From assembly GCA_030744095.1 (NCBI GenBank), contig JASLRF010000177.1:1-5574 (forward strand): a stretch of 5,574 nt of DNA. Reading direction: 5' to 3'. The notes beneath the pieces were generated by a model. That model had not been told where the DNA came from, did not search any database, and saw nothing but the letters and a program-made list of their open reading frames with translations. Position numbers and translations under genes: made by a program. This document shows, piece by piece, positions 1-5,574 of the stretch; the first letter of the stretch is position 1, and each line of letters starts with the position of its first letter. Origin of the DNA: Pirellulaceae bacterium (GTDB lineage Bacteria; Planctomycetota; Planctomycetia; Pirellulales; Pirellulaceae).

Positions 1-1
1 C

Positions 2-400
2 CTACCGGTAGTTCGCGACTACCTACCCGAGCTGTTCGACCTGTTCGACTTCCCTTCGCCCAGCTTGGTGAGTGGGCGTCGATCGGTGACGAACATTCCC
101 TCACAAGCGCTCTACTTGCGCAATTCGACGTTTGTTGCCGAGCAGGCGAAGTACGCCGCCAAGCGACTGTTGGCCTCGAAAGAGGCGACCGACGACGCTG
201 GGCGAGTTGACTTGGCGATGCGATGGTCGTTGGCGCGCGGCGTCTCCGACGCCGACCGGGCTTCTGCTTTGCAATTGGTTCAGCAAATACGAAACACCGG
301 CCCAAAGAGTGCCGACCGCAACGTTGAAGCCTGGGCCGCATGGTTCCACACACTGTTTACCACAGCCGAATTCCGATTCTTGGTTGATGTCAAGTCCTAA
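2..400 (+). CDS. DUF1553 (PSD1) domain protein, C-terminal fragment
   Basis: This is the last 132 residues of a larger protein whose start lies left of the window. The frame is open from base 2 and ends at TAA 398-400. The segment LPVVRDYLPELFDLFDFPSP followed by SLVSGRRSVTNIPSQALYL matches the conserved C-terminal part of the DUF1553 (PSD1) domain, where an 'LFDFxDPSLVxGxRxVTTVPxQALxLMN' pattern is typical. The closing AWAAWFHTLFTTAEFRFL matches the family's usual C-terminal 'LFxSxEFRYL' motif. Full-length relatives usually carry DUF1549 and often a planctomycete-type cytochrome c domain (PSCyt1) upstream; neither is visible here. A GTG at 65 could be read as a start but lies inside the conserved domain, so it is not the real one. 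The DUF1501 gene follows 82 bases downstream on the same strand, the usual pairing in Planctomycetes, so one operon is likely. The biochemical role of the family is not established; an extracytoplasmic location is expected from full-length relatives. Confidence 0.93.
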   Translation, partial: LPVVRDYLPELFDLFDFPSPSLVSGRRSVTNIPSQALYLRNSTFVAEQAKYAAKRLLASKEATDDAGRVDLAMRWSLARGVSDADRASALQLVQQIRNTGPKSADRNVEAWAAWFHTLFTTAEFRFLVDVKS

Positions 401-470
401 AATGCGTATGAATTTCGAATTAACTTGACGGACGGGCTCTAGACGGCCTCTCGTTGGACAAAAGACATTT

Positions 471-474
471 GGAG
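471..474 (+). promoter_or_regulatory. Ribosome-binding site of the DUF1501 gene
   Basis: GGAG lies 8 bases before the ATG at 483. It supports that start, which places the twin-arginine motif ten residues into the protein, where Tat signals normally sit. Confidence 0.6.
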
Positions 475-482
475 CATCCTCC

Positions 483-1859
483 ATGATAGGCAACTCACCA
501 CAGCCGATTCTGTCACGCCGTCAATGGCTCAAAGTTGGAACGTGCGGGCTTGGGTCAATGACTTTGACCGGCTTGATTCCCAATCGCAGCGAAGCCGGAT
601 TGCTAGCGCCTCGGCGGCCACATTTTGCCCCTAAGGCAAAACGGGTCATCTTTATGTTCATCAACGGCGGCCCATCGCAGTTCGAGTCGTTCGACTACAA
701 ACCGGCACTTAAGGTCAGTTCTGGAAAGAAAGGATTGAAGAACGGGAAACTGTTGGGACCGCTCTGGAAATTCGCACAGCACGGCGACGGCGGGACGTGG
801 GTTTCTGAAGTCTTTCCGCATCTGGCCAAGCAGACGGATAATCTCTGCCTGCTCAACGGAATGCAGACAACCAGTCGTGCCCACCCGATCGCGATTCCGA
901 CTTTGCATACGGGCGATTTCCAATTCGTGCGACCATCGCTTGGCTCGTGGGTACTCTACGGTTTGGGTACGGAGAATCAGGATTTGCCCGGGTTCTTTAC
1001 CATCAAACCGACCCGCACTTTCGGAGGCCCGGCAAACTACGGGAGCGCGTTCTTGCCCAGCACGTTCCAGGCGACACGGCTTGGTTGGGAAGGCCAGTCT
1101 GTTAACAACGCAACGATCCGCAACCTGATTCCCTCACATGGCCGGACGCCTGATGCTGCGCGTGCCTCGCTGGAACTGGCCCAAACCATGAGCCAGGAAC
1201 TTCTTAGCCAAACCAAGGACGTGAGGGGAGTGATCGATTCACTTGAATTGAGCCAGAGGATGCAACAAGCCGTTCCTGAAGTGATGGATCTGAGCCGCGA
1301 GTCGAAAGAGACTTTGGAGATGTACGGCATCGATAAAGGTCCGACCGATGATTTCGGACGTCAGTGCCTGTTGGCGCGACGACTGGCCGAGTCGGGGGTG
1401 CGGTTCGTCGAGATCAGCTCAAGCGGCTGGGACCATCACAGCAATCTCGACAAGTTCAAGACCAAGGCCGAGCAGATCGATAAACCGATTGCCGCTCTCT
1501 TGACAGATCTGAAGCGCCGCGGCCTGTTGGACGACACGCTCGTTCTCTGGACCGGCGAGTTTGGCCGCACGCCCGAGACTCAGGTTTTGGACGGCAAAGA
1601 AGCGAAGGGGCGCGACCACAACGCAGAAGGCTACACCGCGTGGCTTGCTGGCGGAGGAGTTCGCGGAGGATTGACTTACGGCGCGACGGACGAACTCGGC
1701 TATGAAGCGGTCGAGGGAAAGGTGCATCTCCACGATCTCCACGCCACGATGCTCCATCTGCTCGGGCTGGACCACAAGCGGCTCACCTATCGCTATGGCG
1801 GCCGCGATTTTCGGCTCACCAACGTCCACGGCAACGTAGTTCACGATGTCATTGGCTAG
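483..1859 (+). CDS. DUF1501 family protein, Tat-exported
   Basis: This is a complete 458-residue protein of the DUF1501 family, which belongs to the alkaline phosphatase/sulfatase superfamily. The N terminus has a twin-arginine signal, SRRQWLK at residues 11-17, followed by a weakly hydrophobic stretch to about residue 32, so folded export through Tat is predicted. The core starts at about residue 53 (KRVIFMFINGGPSQFESFD), with D71 in the usual first metal-site position. Other family motifs follow in order: SSSGWDHH (312-319), DDTLVLWTGEFGRTPE (350-365), GRDHN (376-380), an AGGGVRGGLTYGATDELGYE region (389-408), and HLHDLHATMLHLLGLDH (415-431). Candidate metal ligands from superfamily logic are D71, D317, H319, E359, D378, H379 and H417/H420; I have not verified these structurally. 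The ending GRDFRLTNVHGNVV is typical of the subgroup paired with DUF1553 proteins. Length and motif content look intact, with no sign of decay. Substrate and reaction are unknown. It probably shares a transcript with the DUF1553 gene upstream. Confidence 0.95.
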   Translation: MIGNSPQPILSRRQWLKVGTCGLGSMTLTGLIPNRSEAGLLAPRRPHFAPKAKRVIFMFINGGPSQFESFDYKPALKVSSGKKGLKNGKLLGPLWKFAQHGDGGTWVSEVFPHLAKQTDNLCLLNGMQTTSRAHPIAIPTLHTGDFQFVRPSLGSWVLYGLGTENQDLPGFFTIKPTRTFGGPANYGSAFLPSTFQATRLGWEGQSVNNATIRNLIPSHGRTPDAARASLELAQTMSQELLSQTKDVRGVIDSLELSQRMQQAVPEVMDLSRESKETLEMYGIDKGPTDDFGRQCLLARRLAESGVRFVEISSSGWDHHSNLDKFKTKAEQIDKPIAALLTDLKRRGLLDDTLVLWTGEFGRTPETQVLDGKEAKGRDHNAEGYTAWLAGGGVRGGLTYGATDELGYEAVEGKVHLHDLHATMLHLLGLDHKRLTYRYGGRDFRLTNVHGNVVHDVIG

Positions 1860-1905
1860 TGCCCTGTTAAGACTAAAAAAATAGGGTTGTCGAGCCTGAT
1901 TGTTG

Positions 1906-1924
1906 TGGTTCGCTCCGCGAACCA
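1906..1924. repeat. Perfect 8-bp inverted repeat in convergent spacer
   Basis: TGGTTCGCTCCGCGAACCA forms an 8-bp perfect stem around a TCC loop. It starts 46 bases after the DUF1501 stop and sits between two converging genes. No T-run follows on either strand, so it is not a classical Rho-independent terminator. It may still protect or end transcripts, or be a copy of a dispersed intergenic palindrome. Confidence 0.7.
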
Positions 1925-1930
1925 AACGTA

Positions 1931-1947
1931 TTGATCGCAGCGATCAA
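1931..1947. repeat. Second perfect inverted repeat next to the first
   Basis: TTGATCGCAGCGATCAA is perfectly self-complementary apart from its central A. In RNA it would fold as roughly a 6-bp stem with a five-base loop; in DNA it is a near-perfect palindrome that could suit a dimeric DNA-binding protein. It lies six bases after the preceding palindrome, so the two form a tandem unit of 42 bases. Confidence 0.65.
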
Positions 1948-1994
1948 CGACTATCTCGCCAGGCGACCATTCTTCTTCTACGCTAAACTCAAGC

Positions 1995-2022
1995 CGTGAC
2001 ACACCACCAGTGCTTTGTCACG
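1995..2022 (-). terminator. Candidate hairpin terminator of the large minus-strand gene
   Basis: CGTGACA (1995-2001) pairs perfectly with TGTCACG (2016-2022), giving a 7-bp stem with a 14-base loop. The loop contains a further possible CAC/GTG pairing. On the minus strand the hairpin begins 21 bases after the TGA at 2044-2046, a fitting place for a terminator. The downstream minus-strand sequence (CTTGAGTTTAGC) is only mildly T-rich, so intrinsic termination is uncertain. Confidence 0.35.
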
Positions 2023-2043
2023 CGACACGCCAGTCCAGTGCGA

Positions 2044-5000
2044 TCATCGAATTCCTCGCAGGATCTCGCCCGTCACATTGCCGCCAATCTCGCCGATTCG
2101 GTTTCTCGGCGCGCGAATTTCTTCCAAGTCGAATTCAAACCGACGGATCGCCAGGTTGTTGCTTTCACAGAGTTCCACGATTGACTCTCTCTCATCGACG
2201 ACCACAGTGATTGGCACGGAGCTGCGCGTAGGAACGTAAGGAACGGATACCGTCAGTGACTTGGCTGCCAAATCCAACGGCCACGACAGATGCGGGACCG
2301 TTACTTCACCGATTTTCTTCCTAACCCCCTCGGATCGCACGGTACCGGTACCCTCGTAAAACGTCACACGGATTTTCTTCGCTGCCTGCGAGCCAACGTT
2401 GTGGATCCTAACCTGCAGGTCGCGCGTCCAAATCGAGTATTTGATCTCCTGCGAAATGACGGCCAGGTCAGCTTGCGGTGTGGTTCCACGGCCCGGATTT
2501 TCCTGGCGAACCTCGATAACTGTCGTCGTTCGTGGCGCGAGCACGAATTCGATCCGTTTTCCACGACGGTTCAAGATGAAGGAACTCTCGGCAATGTCCT
2601 TGTCCGGATCGTCGTCGTTATCTGTATCGACGCCGGTGCGAATTCGGTACGTGCCGCCAACGTCTAGTTTCCAGGGTGTGATTGCCGTCCTGGTTTCTCG
2701 CGAGGCAAAGTTGTACATCACGATGTTCAGATATCGCTCGTCAGTCTGTTTGACGAACGCCGCGAAGTCTCTGCCGACTCCCGAGTAGGTGACGCTTGGC
2801 TTCATGTCTCGCGCGCCGGTCATGATCAAGAATGGATCGGCGATCCCGCGAAATCCGACCCGGTCGGTTGCGGAAGTCTCCGTCGTCAACACCGGCCATT
2901 TGCGTTTTGCTTCGCGTCGGACGATGTTCATTCGCTTCAAGACGTCGGTCTTGTCGACCAGAATCGGCGGTTCATCCATGTTCACGGAAGTCTGAGCTTT
3001 CTCGATACGTTGCCAGATGGAATCGAATGACAAACGCCCGCGACCGGCCCCATCGCTAAGTGATTTCCCGGCCCAAAGGTCCGTTCCCGGTCTCGGCGAC
3101 AGGTTGGGATTGGCCCGAAATTCATCCACAAGTTGCTTCTGCAGGTGGAACGGTTCGAGGTACTTGTCCTCTCCGGTGATCTCATGAGCCAACAGCATCA
3201 GGTCGACGAGATAACCGTAGTACGAGCCTCTCTGCCAGTCATAGTTGACGGTGCCCGGCGGATGGGCGGCAGTGTACCAATTGGGAGAGTTGACTCCACC
3301 AAGTTCGCCTCTGGGGAAGCCGACTTCCGCCGGGAACACGCCGAGCGGTTTTTCGCGATCGGTACGCATTGCATCGTTCAGCCAGGCGTCGGCCCATTCA
3401 ACGAGAAGTTTGCCAATCACTGGGTTGCGGTTGTAGCGGTATACGGAGACGGCCGGCAAGGCGGCCCGGAAGTTGATATAGGAGTCGTTGGCCTGTTTCT
3501 CGTTTCCGACGGAAATGGAGCCGAGGAAGTTGTTGCGAAAGTGCAGATCGCCACGGTCGTTGTAATCCATCCACAGGTCGCGCATCAAACGCGCGGTCTG
3601 AGTTGCCCGTTCGATCCAGATCGGGTTTTCCCAGTCGATCGTGAGCATTAACGGGAGTGTGTCGCCGGTCCATTCCGCCGAGTGCTCGGCGTCGAGCAGC
3701 CCACGATAGAAACCGGCCGATTGGTCGATGCCGCCGTACTTCCACAATCCATCGATGAGATCTGTGGCCAGCTGTATTGACGATTCCGAGGCTCCCTCGC
3801 TGATGGACCCCATGATGCCGAACAGTGCGACGAGTTCAACATCGTCGCCCCAGCCACCACCGATACTGCCGTCGGGATGCTGCTTGTTGGCCACCCACCA
3901 CTCGCAAACGTCGAGCAACAGCCCCCAGGCCTCGCGCTGTGCGATCGCCCACTGCGGTGCGCCGTCGGCATCGGCACGATGGTCTCCGTGATGCCAGATG
4001 TCGTTGGGAGTCCACTCGTCGTACAGATAGAAGCGGGCAAATCGGTTTTGGGGAAACATGGCGATCAGCTTCTTCCAGACCGCTCTTGCATCACCGCTAG
4101 GGTAGACCCATCGGTGGGGGTCAAGCATCTGCAGCGCCCGTCCCTGGTATTCCAGCGCCTTGAAGTACAGCAGATCGCCCGGCTGGAATATTCGCATCAT
4201 GGAGACCACTTTGCGATTCTCCTGAAAATGGCCTTCCTCACCCATCCCTCGATTCAGAAACCGGTTTCGAGCCCGCGAAAATATGTCCAGCGAGTCGCGA
4301 GCTTCGATGGCCCAAATACTCGGTTCTCGAGACTTCAGTGCATCGGTCACCGCCTGTTGTGCTTTGGAGAGCGCCTGTTGCTCAGCTTCTCCCTCGACAT
4401 CCGGATGTCCCAACAAGGCAAGGTAACCGCGCAGTCGCAAGTCGACAGCGGTTGTATCGGCGTTGAGGATCGATTCGGCCTTCTGGAAATCTCCTTGGTT
4501 CAGCGCGACGACAAAGGCATCGCGATTGCTTGTGTCTTTGCCCACCGATATGAGTTTGCCATCCTTCCAACGGATCAAACTCGGCCGGTACGGGGCAACG
4601 CGGATCGCCAGGACACTGTTTCGTGCGAACGGGCCTTGGGGGTCGAATTTCAGCTGCCGGTCTGGATCCCAGGGGCCGCCAAGATACGAGTCGACTCGTT
4701 CGTTACCAGGAAACCACTGCTCGTAGCGGCGCTTGTCTTGTTTGAATCGCGTTTCGTCACCGAAGAAACGAAGCTCGATTCTACCGTCCGTTGCATCTGC
4801 GTCGAATCGCAACAACCGAAACAGACCCGTTGATTCCGGCTTTGATCGGCCGATGATCTGCTTGGCACTAAGACCCGTTGCCATCGTCTGACCATTACAT
4901 TCCATCGCCAGCGATTCCAACGGCGCGTGCAGGTCGCCCACCCAAATATGTACACGGTATTTTCCCGGCTTCACATCGATTCGAAACCTCATGTCCTGTT

Positions 5001-5316
5001 CCGATGCGACGCCATCTCGGTTCAGCCGGTTCGCATGGCTGCTGTACAACAGATCGGGACGCATGGGATTTCCGCCATGTCGCAATTCCGACAACGGCTG
5101 GTGTCGATCGAACGACGTCTGTCCGCTGGTGATCCAGCCTAAACCCGTCTTCGATTCGTAACGGCTCTTATCGGTAACGCGAAGGGCTGACTCGGCAATT
5201 GGGCTGGTTGTCGTTCCGAGATCGAATAAGACGGGTGTCTTGACTTCCGCTCTTAAAGTCGAGGCTGCACCACACACAGATGTGATGGTGCAGGCGAAAA
5301 CTAGAAACTTGTTCAT
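2044..5316 (-). CDS. Large secreted multidomain protein with CARDB domain, putative glycan-active enzyme
   Basis: This encodes 1090 residues, counted from the ATG at 5314-5316. That start is chosen because GAGGA lies five bases upstream and it begins a clean Sec signal peptide (MNKFLVFACTITSVCG, then a likely cut after LRA at residue 23). Longer starts exist at ATG 5340 and GTG 5346 but add a charged leader before the signal. Residues 29-245 form a beta-rich N-terminal region beginning VLFDLGTTTSPI and including KPGKYRVHIWVGDLH, resembling malectin or galactose-binding-like modules. Residues 260-400 are helical and TPR-like. Residues 420-735 look like an (alpha/alpha) toroid, with PDGSIGGGWGDDVE (481-494) and an NYDWQRGSYYGYLVDLMLLA segment (691-710). 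Residues 830-940 form a beta domain with Asp-rich DTDNDDDPDKD (897-907). Residues 947-1060 are a CARDB domain: DLAVISQEI, then VRIHNVGSQAAKKIRVTFYE, ending DERESIVELCESNN. A basic 30-residue tail follows. I infer a periplasmic or surface carbohydrate-processing enzyme; no GH or PL family is assigned. A non-catalytic glycan-binding protein is the main alternative. CARDB and the signal peptide are confident, the catalytic role is not. Confidence 0.88.
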   Translation of the reverse strand: MNKFLVFACTITSVCGAASTLRAEVKTPVLFDLGTTTSPIAESALRVTDKSRYESKTGLGWITSGQTSFDRHQPLSELRHGGNPMRPDLLYSSHANRLNRDGVASEQDMRFRIDVKPGKYRVHIWVGDLHAPLESLAMECNGQTMATGLSAKQIIGRSKPESTGLFRLLRFDADATDGRIELRFFGDETRFKQDKRRYEQWFPGNERVDSYLGGPWDPDRQLKFDPQGPFARNSVLAIRVAPYRPSLIRWKDGKLISVGKDTSNRDAFVVALNQGDFQKAESILNADTTAVDLRLRGYLALLGHPDVEGEAEQQALSKAQQAVTDALKSREPSIWAIEARDSLDIFSRARNRFLNRGMGEEGHFQENRKVVSMMRIFQPGDLLYFKALEYQGRALQMLDPHRWVYPSGDARAVWKKLIAMFPQNRFARFYLYDEWTPNDIWHHGDHRADADGAPQWAIAQREAWGLLLDVCEWWVANKQHPDGSIGGGWGDDVELVALFGIMGSISEGASESSIQLATDLIDGLWKYGGIDQSAGFYRGLLDAEHSAEWTGDTLPLMLTIDWENPIWIERATQTARLMRDLWMDYNDRGDLHFRNNFLGSISVGNEKQANDSYINFRAALPAVSVYRYNRNPVIGKLLVEWADAWLNDAMRTDREKPLGVFPAEVGFPRGELGGVNSPNWYTAAHPPGTVNYDWQRGSYYGYLVDLMLLAHEITGEDKYLEPFHLQKQLVDEFRANPNLSPRPGTDLWAGKSLSDGAGRGRLSFDSIWQRIEKAQTSVNMDEPPILVDKTDVLKRMNIVRREAKRKWPVLTTETSATDRVGFRGIADPFLIMTGARDMKPSVTYSGVGRDFAAFVKQTDERYLNIVMYNFASRETRTAITPWKLDVGGTYRIRTGVDTDNDDDPDKDIAESSFILNRRGKRIEFVLAPRTTTVIEVRQENPGRGTTPQADLAVISQEIKYSIWTRDLQVRIHNVGSQAAKKIRVTFYEGTGTVRSEGVRKKIGEVTVPHLSWPLDLAAKSLTVSVPYVPTRSSVPITVVVDERESIVELCESNNLAIRRFEFDLEEIRAPRNRIGEIGGNVTGEILRGIR

Positions 5317-5321
5317 TCGTA

Positions 5322-5326
5322 TCCTC
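5322..5326 (-). promoter_or_regulatory. Ribosome-binding site deciding the start of the large gene
   Basis: On the minus strand this reads GAGGA, five bases before the ATG at 5314-5316. It falls inside the longer reading that starts at GTG 5346, which lacks a comparable site. This favours the shorter protein whose first residues are the signal peptide. Confidence 0.65.
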
Positions 5327-5369
5327 GCAAATCCAATCATGGTCACGATCCGTTAGTGCGTCTTAGCTC

Positions 5370-5386
5370 CACGGCCTACGACCGTG
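5370..5386. repeat. Small stem-loop upstream of the large gene
   Basis: CACGG (5370-5374) pairs with CCGTG (5382-5386) around a seven-base loop. It lies in the presumed leader or promoter region of the large minus-strand gene, about 55 bases before its start codon. It is the weakest member of the stem-loop cluster and could be chance on its own. Confidence 0.4.
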
Positions 5387-5410
5387 CGATCCTGAAAGGC
5401 TCCGCCGAAC

Positions 5411-5436
5411 GTGGTCCGGTCGGGAGACCGGCCCAC
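5411..5436. repeat. Strong 11-position stem-loop with GGGA loop
   Basis: Left arm GTGGTCCGGTC (5411-5421) pairs with right arm GACCGGCCCAC (5426-5436), giving ten pairs, one T/C mismatch and a GGGA loop (TCCC on the minus strand). The stem is very GC-rich and should fold strongly in RNA from either strand. There is no T-run, so it is better called an intergenic palindrome or a transcript-end hairpin than a standard terminator. Confidence 0.72.
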
Positions 5437-5446
5437 AACATGTTGT
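5435..5446. repeat. Perfect 12-bp palindrome ACAACATGTTGT
   Basis: ACAACATGTTGT is fully self-complementary with no loop, so it suits a DNA-level dimer site better than an RNA hairpin. It overlaps the last two bases of the preceding stem-loop and is followed two bases later by the next one. It could be an operator for the large gene, about 120 bases upstream of its start, or simply the joint between two palindromic modules. Confidence 0.55.
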
Positions 5447-5448
5447 CG

Positions 5449-5468
5449 GACGGGCACTTTTGCCCGTC
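5449..5468. repeat. Perfect 8-bp stem-loop
   Basis: GACGGGCACTTTTGCCCGTC has an 8-bp perfect stem and a CTTT loop (AAAG on the minus strand). It is the third and most regular element of the cluster. If a minus-strand gene ends at 5537, this hairpin sits 68 bases past its stop and could mark its transcript end, though no T-run follows. Confidence 0.7.
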
Positions 5469-5536
5469 GCCAACGATCGGGCGGGCGGGAGTGTCCATTT
5501 TACGACCGTTTCGAGACAGTTGTTTCTTGGCTGATC

Positions 5537-5574
5537 CTAGTTGGACAGCGCCAGTTTCATCGTTAAGTAGTTGC
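5537..5574 (-). CDS. Possible C-terminal end of an unidentified minus-strand gene
   Basis: Read on the minus strand from the right edge, one frame is open for eleven codons (NYLTMKLALSN) and stops at TAG 5539-5537. The gap of about 220 bases to the start of the large gene, filled with hairpins, would be normal between two same-strand genes. Eleven residues are far too few to assign a family, and an open frame of this length is expected by chance. The stretch may equally be non-coding. Confidence 0.2.
   Translation of the reverse strand, partial: NYLTMKLALSN

Noticed and set aside
65..67. GTG as the start of a small separate 111-residue gene
   Set aside because: The frame continues upstream to the window edge with conserved DUF1553 residues, so this is an internal valine.
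101..493. A 130-residue minus-strand frame across the DUF1553 end and the gap
   Set aside because: Antisense to conserved DUF1553 sequence, and no family features are visible in the translation.
1862..1886. Possible terminator just after the DUF1501 stop (CCCTGTT with AATAGGG)
   Set aside because: The stem is weak, includes a G-T pair and an 11-base loop, and has an A-run in the loop instead of a T-run after the stem.
1419..1925. A 168-residue minus-strand frame overlapping the DUF1501 gene
   Set aside because: Most of it lies opposite conserved DUF1501 motifs, and its start runs through the palindrome at 1906-1924. No family features are visible.
2341..2352. Perfect 12-bp palindrome GGTACCGGTACC
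   Set aside because: It lies inside the CARDB coding region and encodes part of the EGTGTV segment. A single coding palindrome is easily due to chance and Gly/Thr codon choice.
3133..3651. A 172-residue plus-strand frame inside the large gene
   Set aside because: Antisense to the conserved toroid region, with no recognisable motif; a shadow frame.
3877..4833. A 318-residue open frame on the plus strand inside the large gene
   Set aside because: It is fully antisense to the well-supported minus-strand protein and lacks recognisable domain or signal features. It is best explained as a shadow frame of the coding sequence.

Overview
The window looks like a planctomycete chromosome, most likely a Pirellulales or Rhodopirellula-type organism. 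This rests on the genes, not on a database search. The left side carries the end of a DUF1553 (PSD1) protein followed by a Tat-exported DUF1501 protein, a gene pair amplified mainly in Planctomycetes and related PVC bacteria. Base composition is moderately GC-rich, and intergenic spaces are dotted with short perfect palindromes.

Layout, left to right. Positions 2-400 (+) are the C-terminal 132 residues of a DUF1553 protein cut by the window edge. After an 82-base gap with a Shine-Dalgarno-like GGAG comes a complete DUF1501 protein at 483-1859 (+); the two probably form one operon. A 184-base convergent spacer (1860-2043) holds two perfect short palindromes and a candidate terminator for the opposite strand. 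Then a single large gene fills 2044-5316 (-). It encodes a secreted protein of about 1090 residues: signal peptide, N-terminal beta-rich (malectin or galactose-binding-like) domain, long helical region resembling an (alpha/alpha) toroid of glycan-active enzymes, beta domain with an Asp-rich loop, and C-terminal CARDB domain. The last 258 bases (5317-5574) contain the ribosome-binding site of the large gene, a cluster of stem-loops and palindromes (5370-5468), and perhaps the last codons of another minus-strand gene leaving at the right edge.

How it may fit together. All three clear products are predicted or expected to act outside the cytoplasm. DUF1553/DUF1501 pairs have no settled biochemical role. 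The large protein has the build of a polysaccharide-processing enzyme, but I cannot place it in a named GH or PL family. A shared role in polysaccharide use is plausible but inferred only from proximity; the genes are convergent and so not co-transcribed. The best leads are the unassigned large enzyme-like protein with its GGGWGDDVE motif and the modular intergenic palindromes. I see no tRNA, rRNA, CRISPR array, insertion sequence or phage gene.
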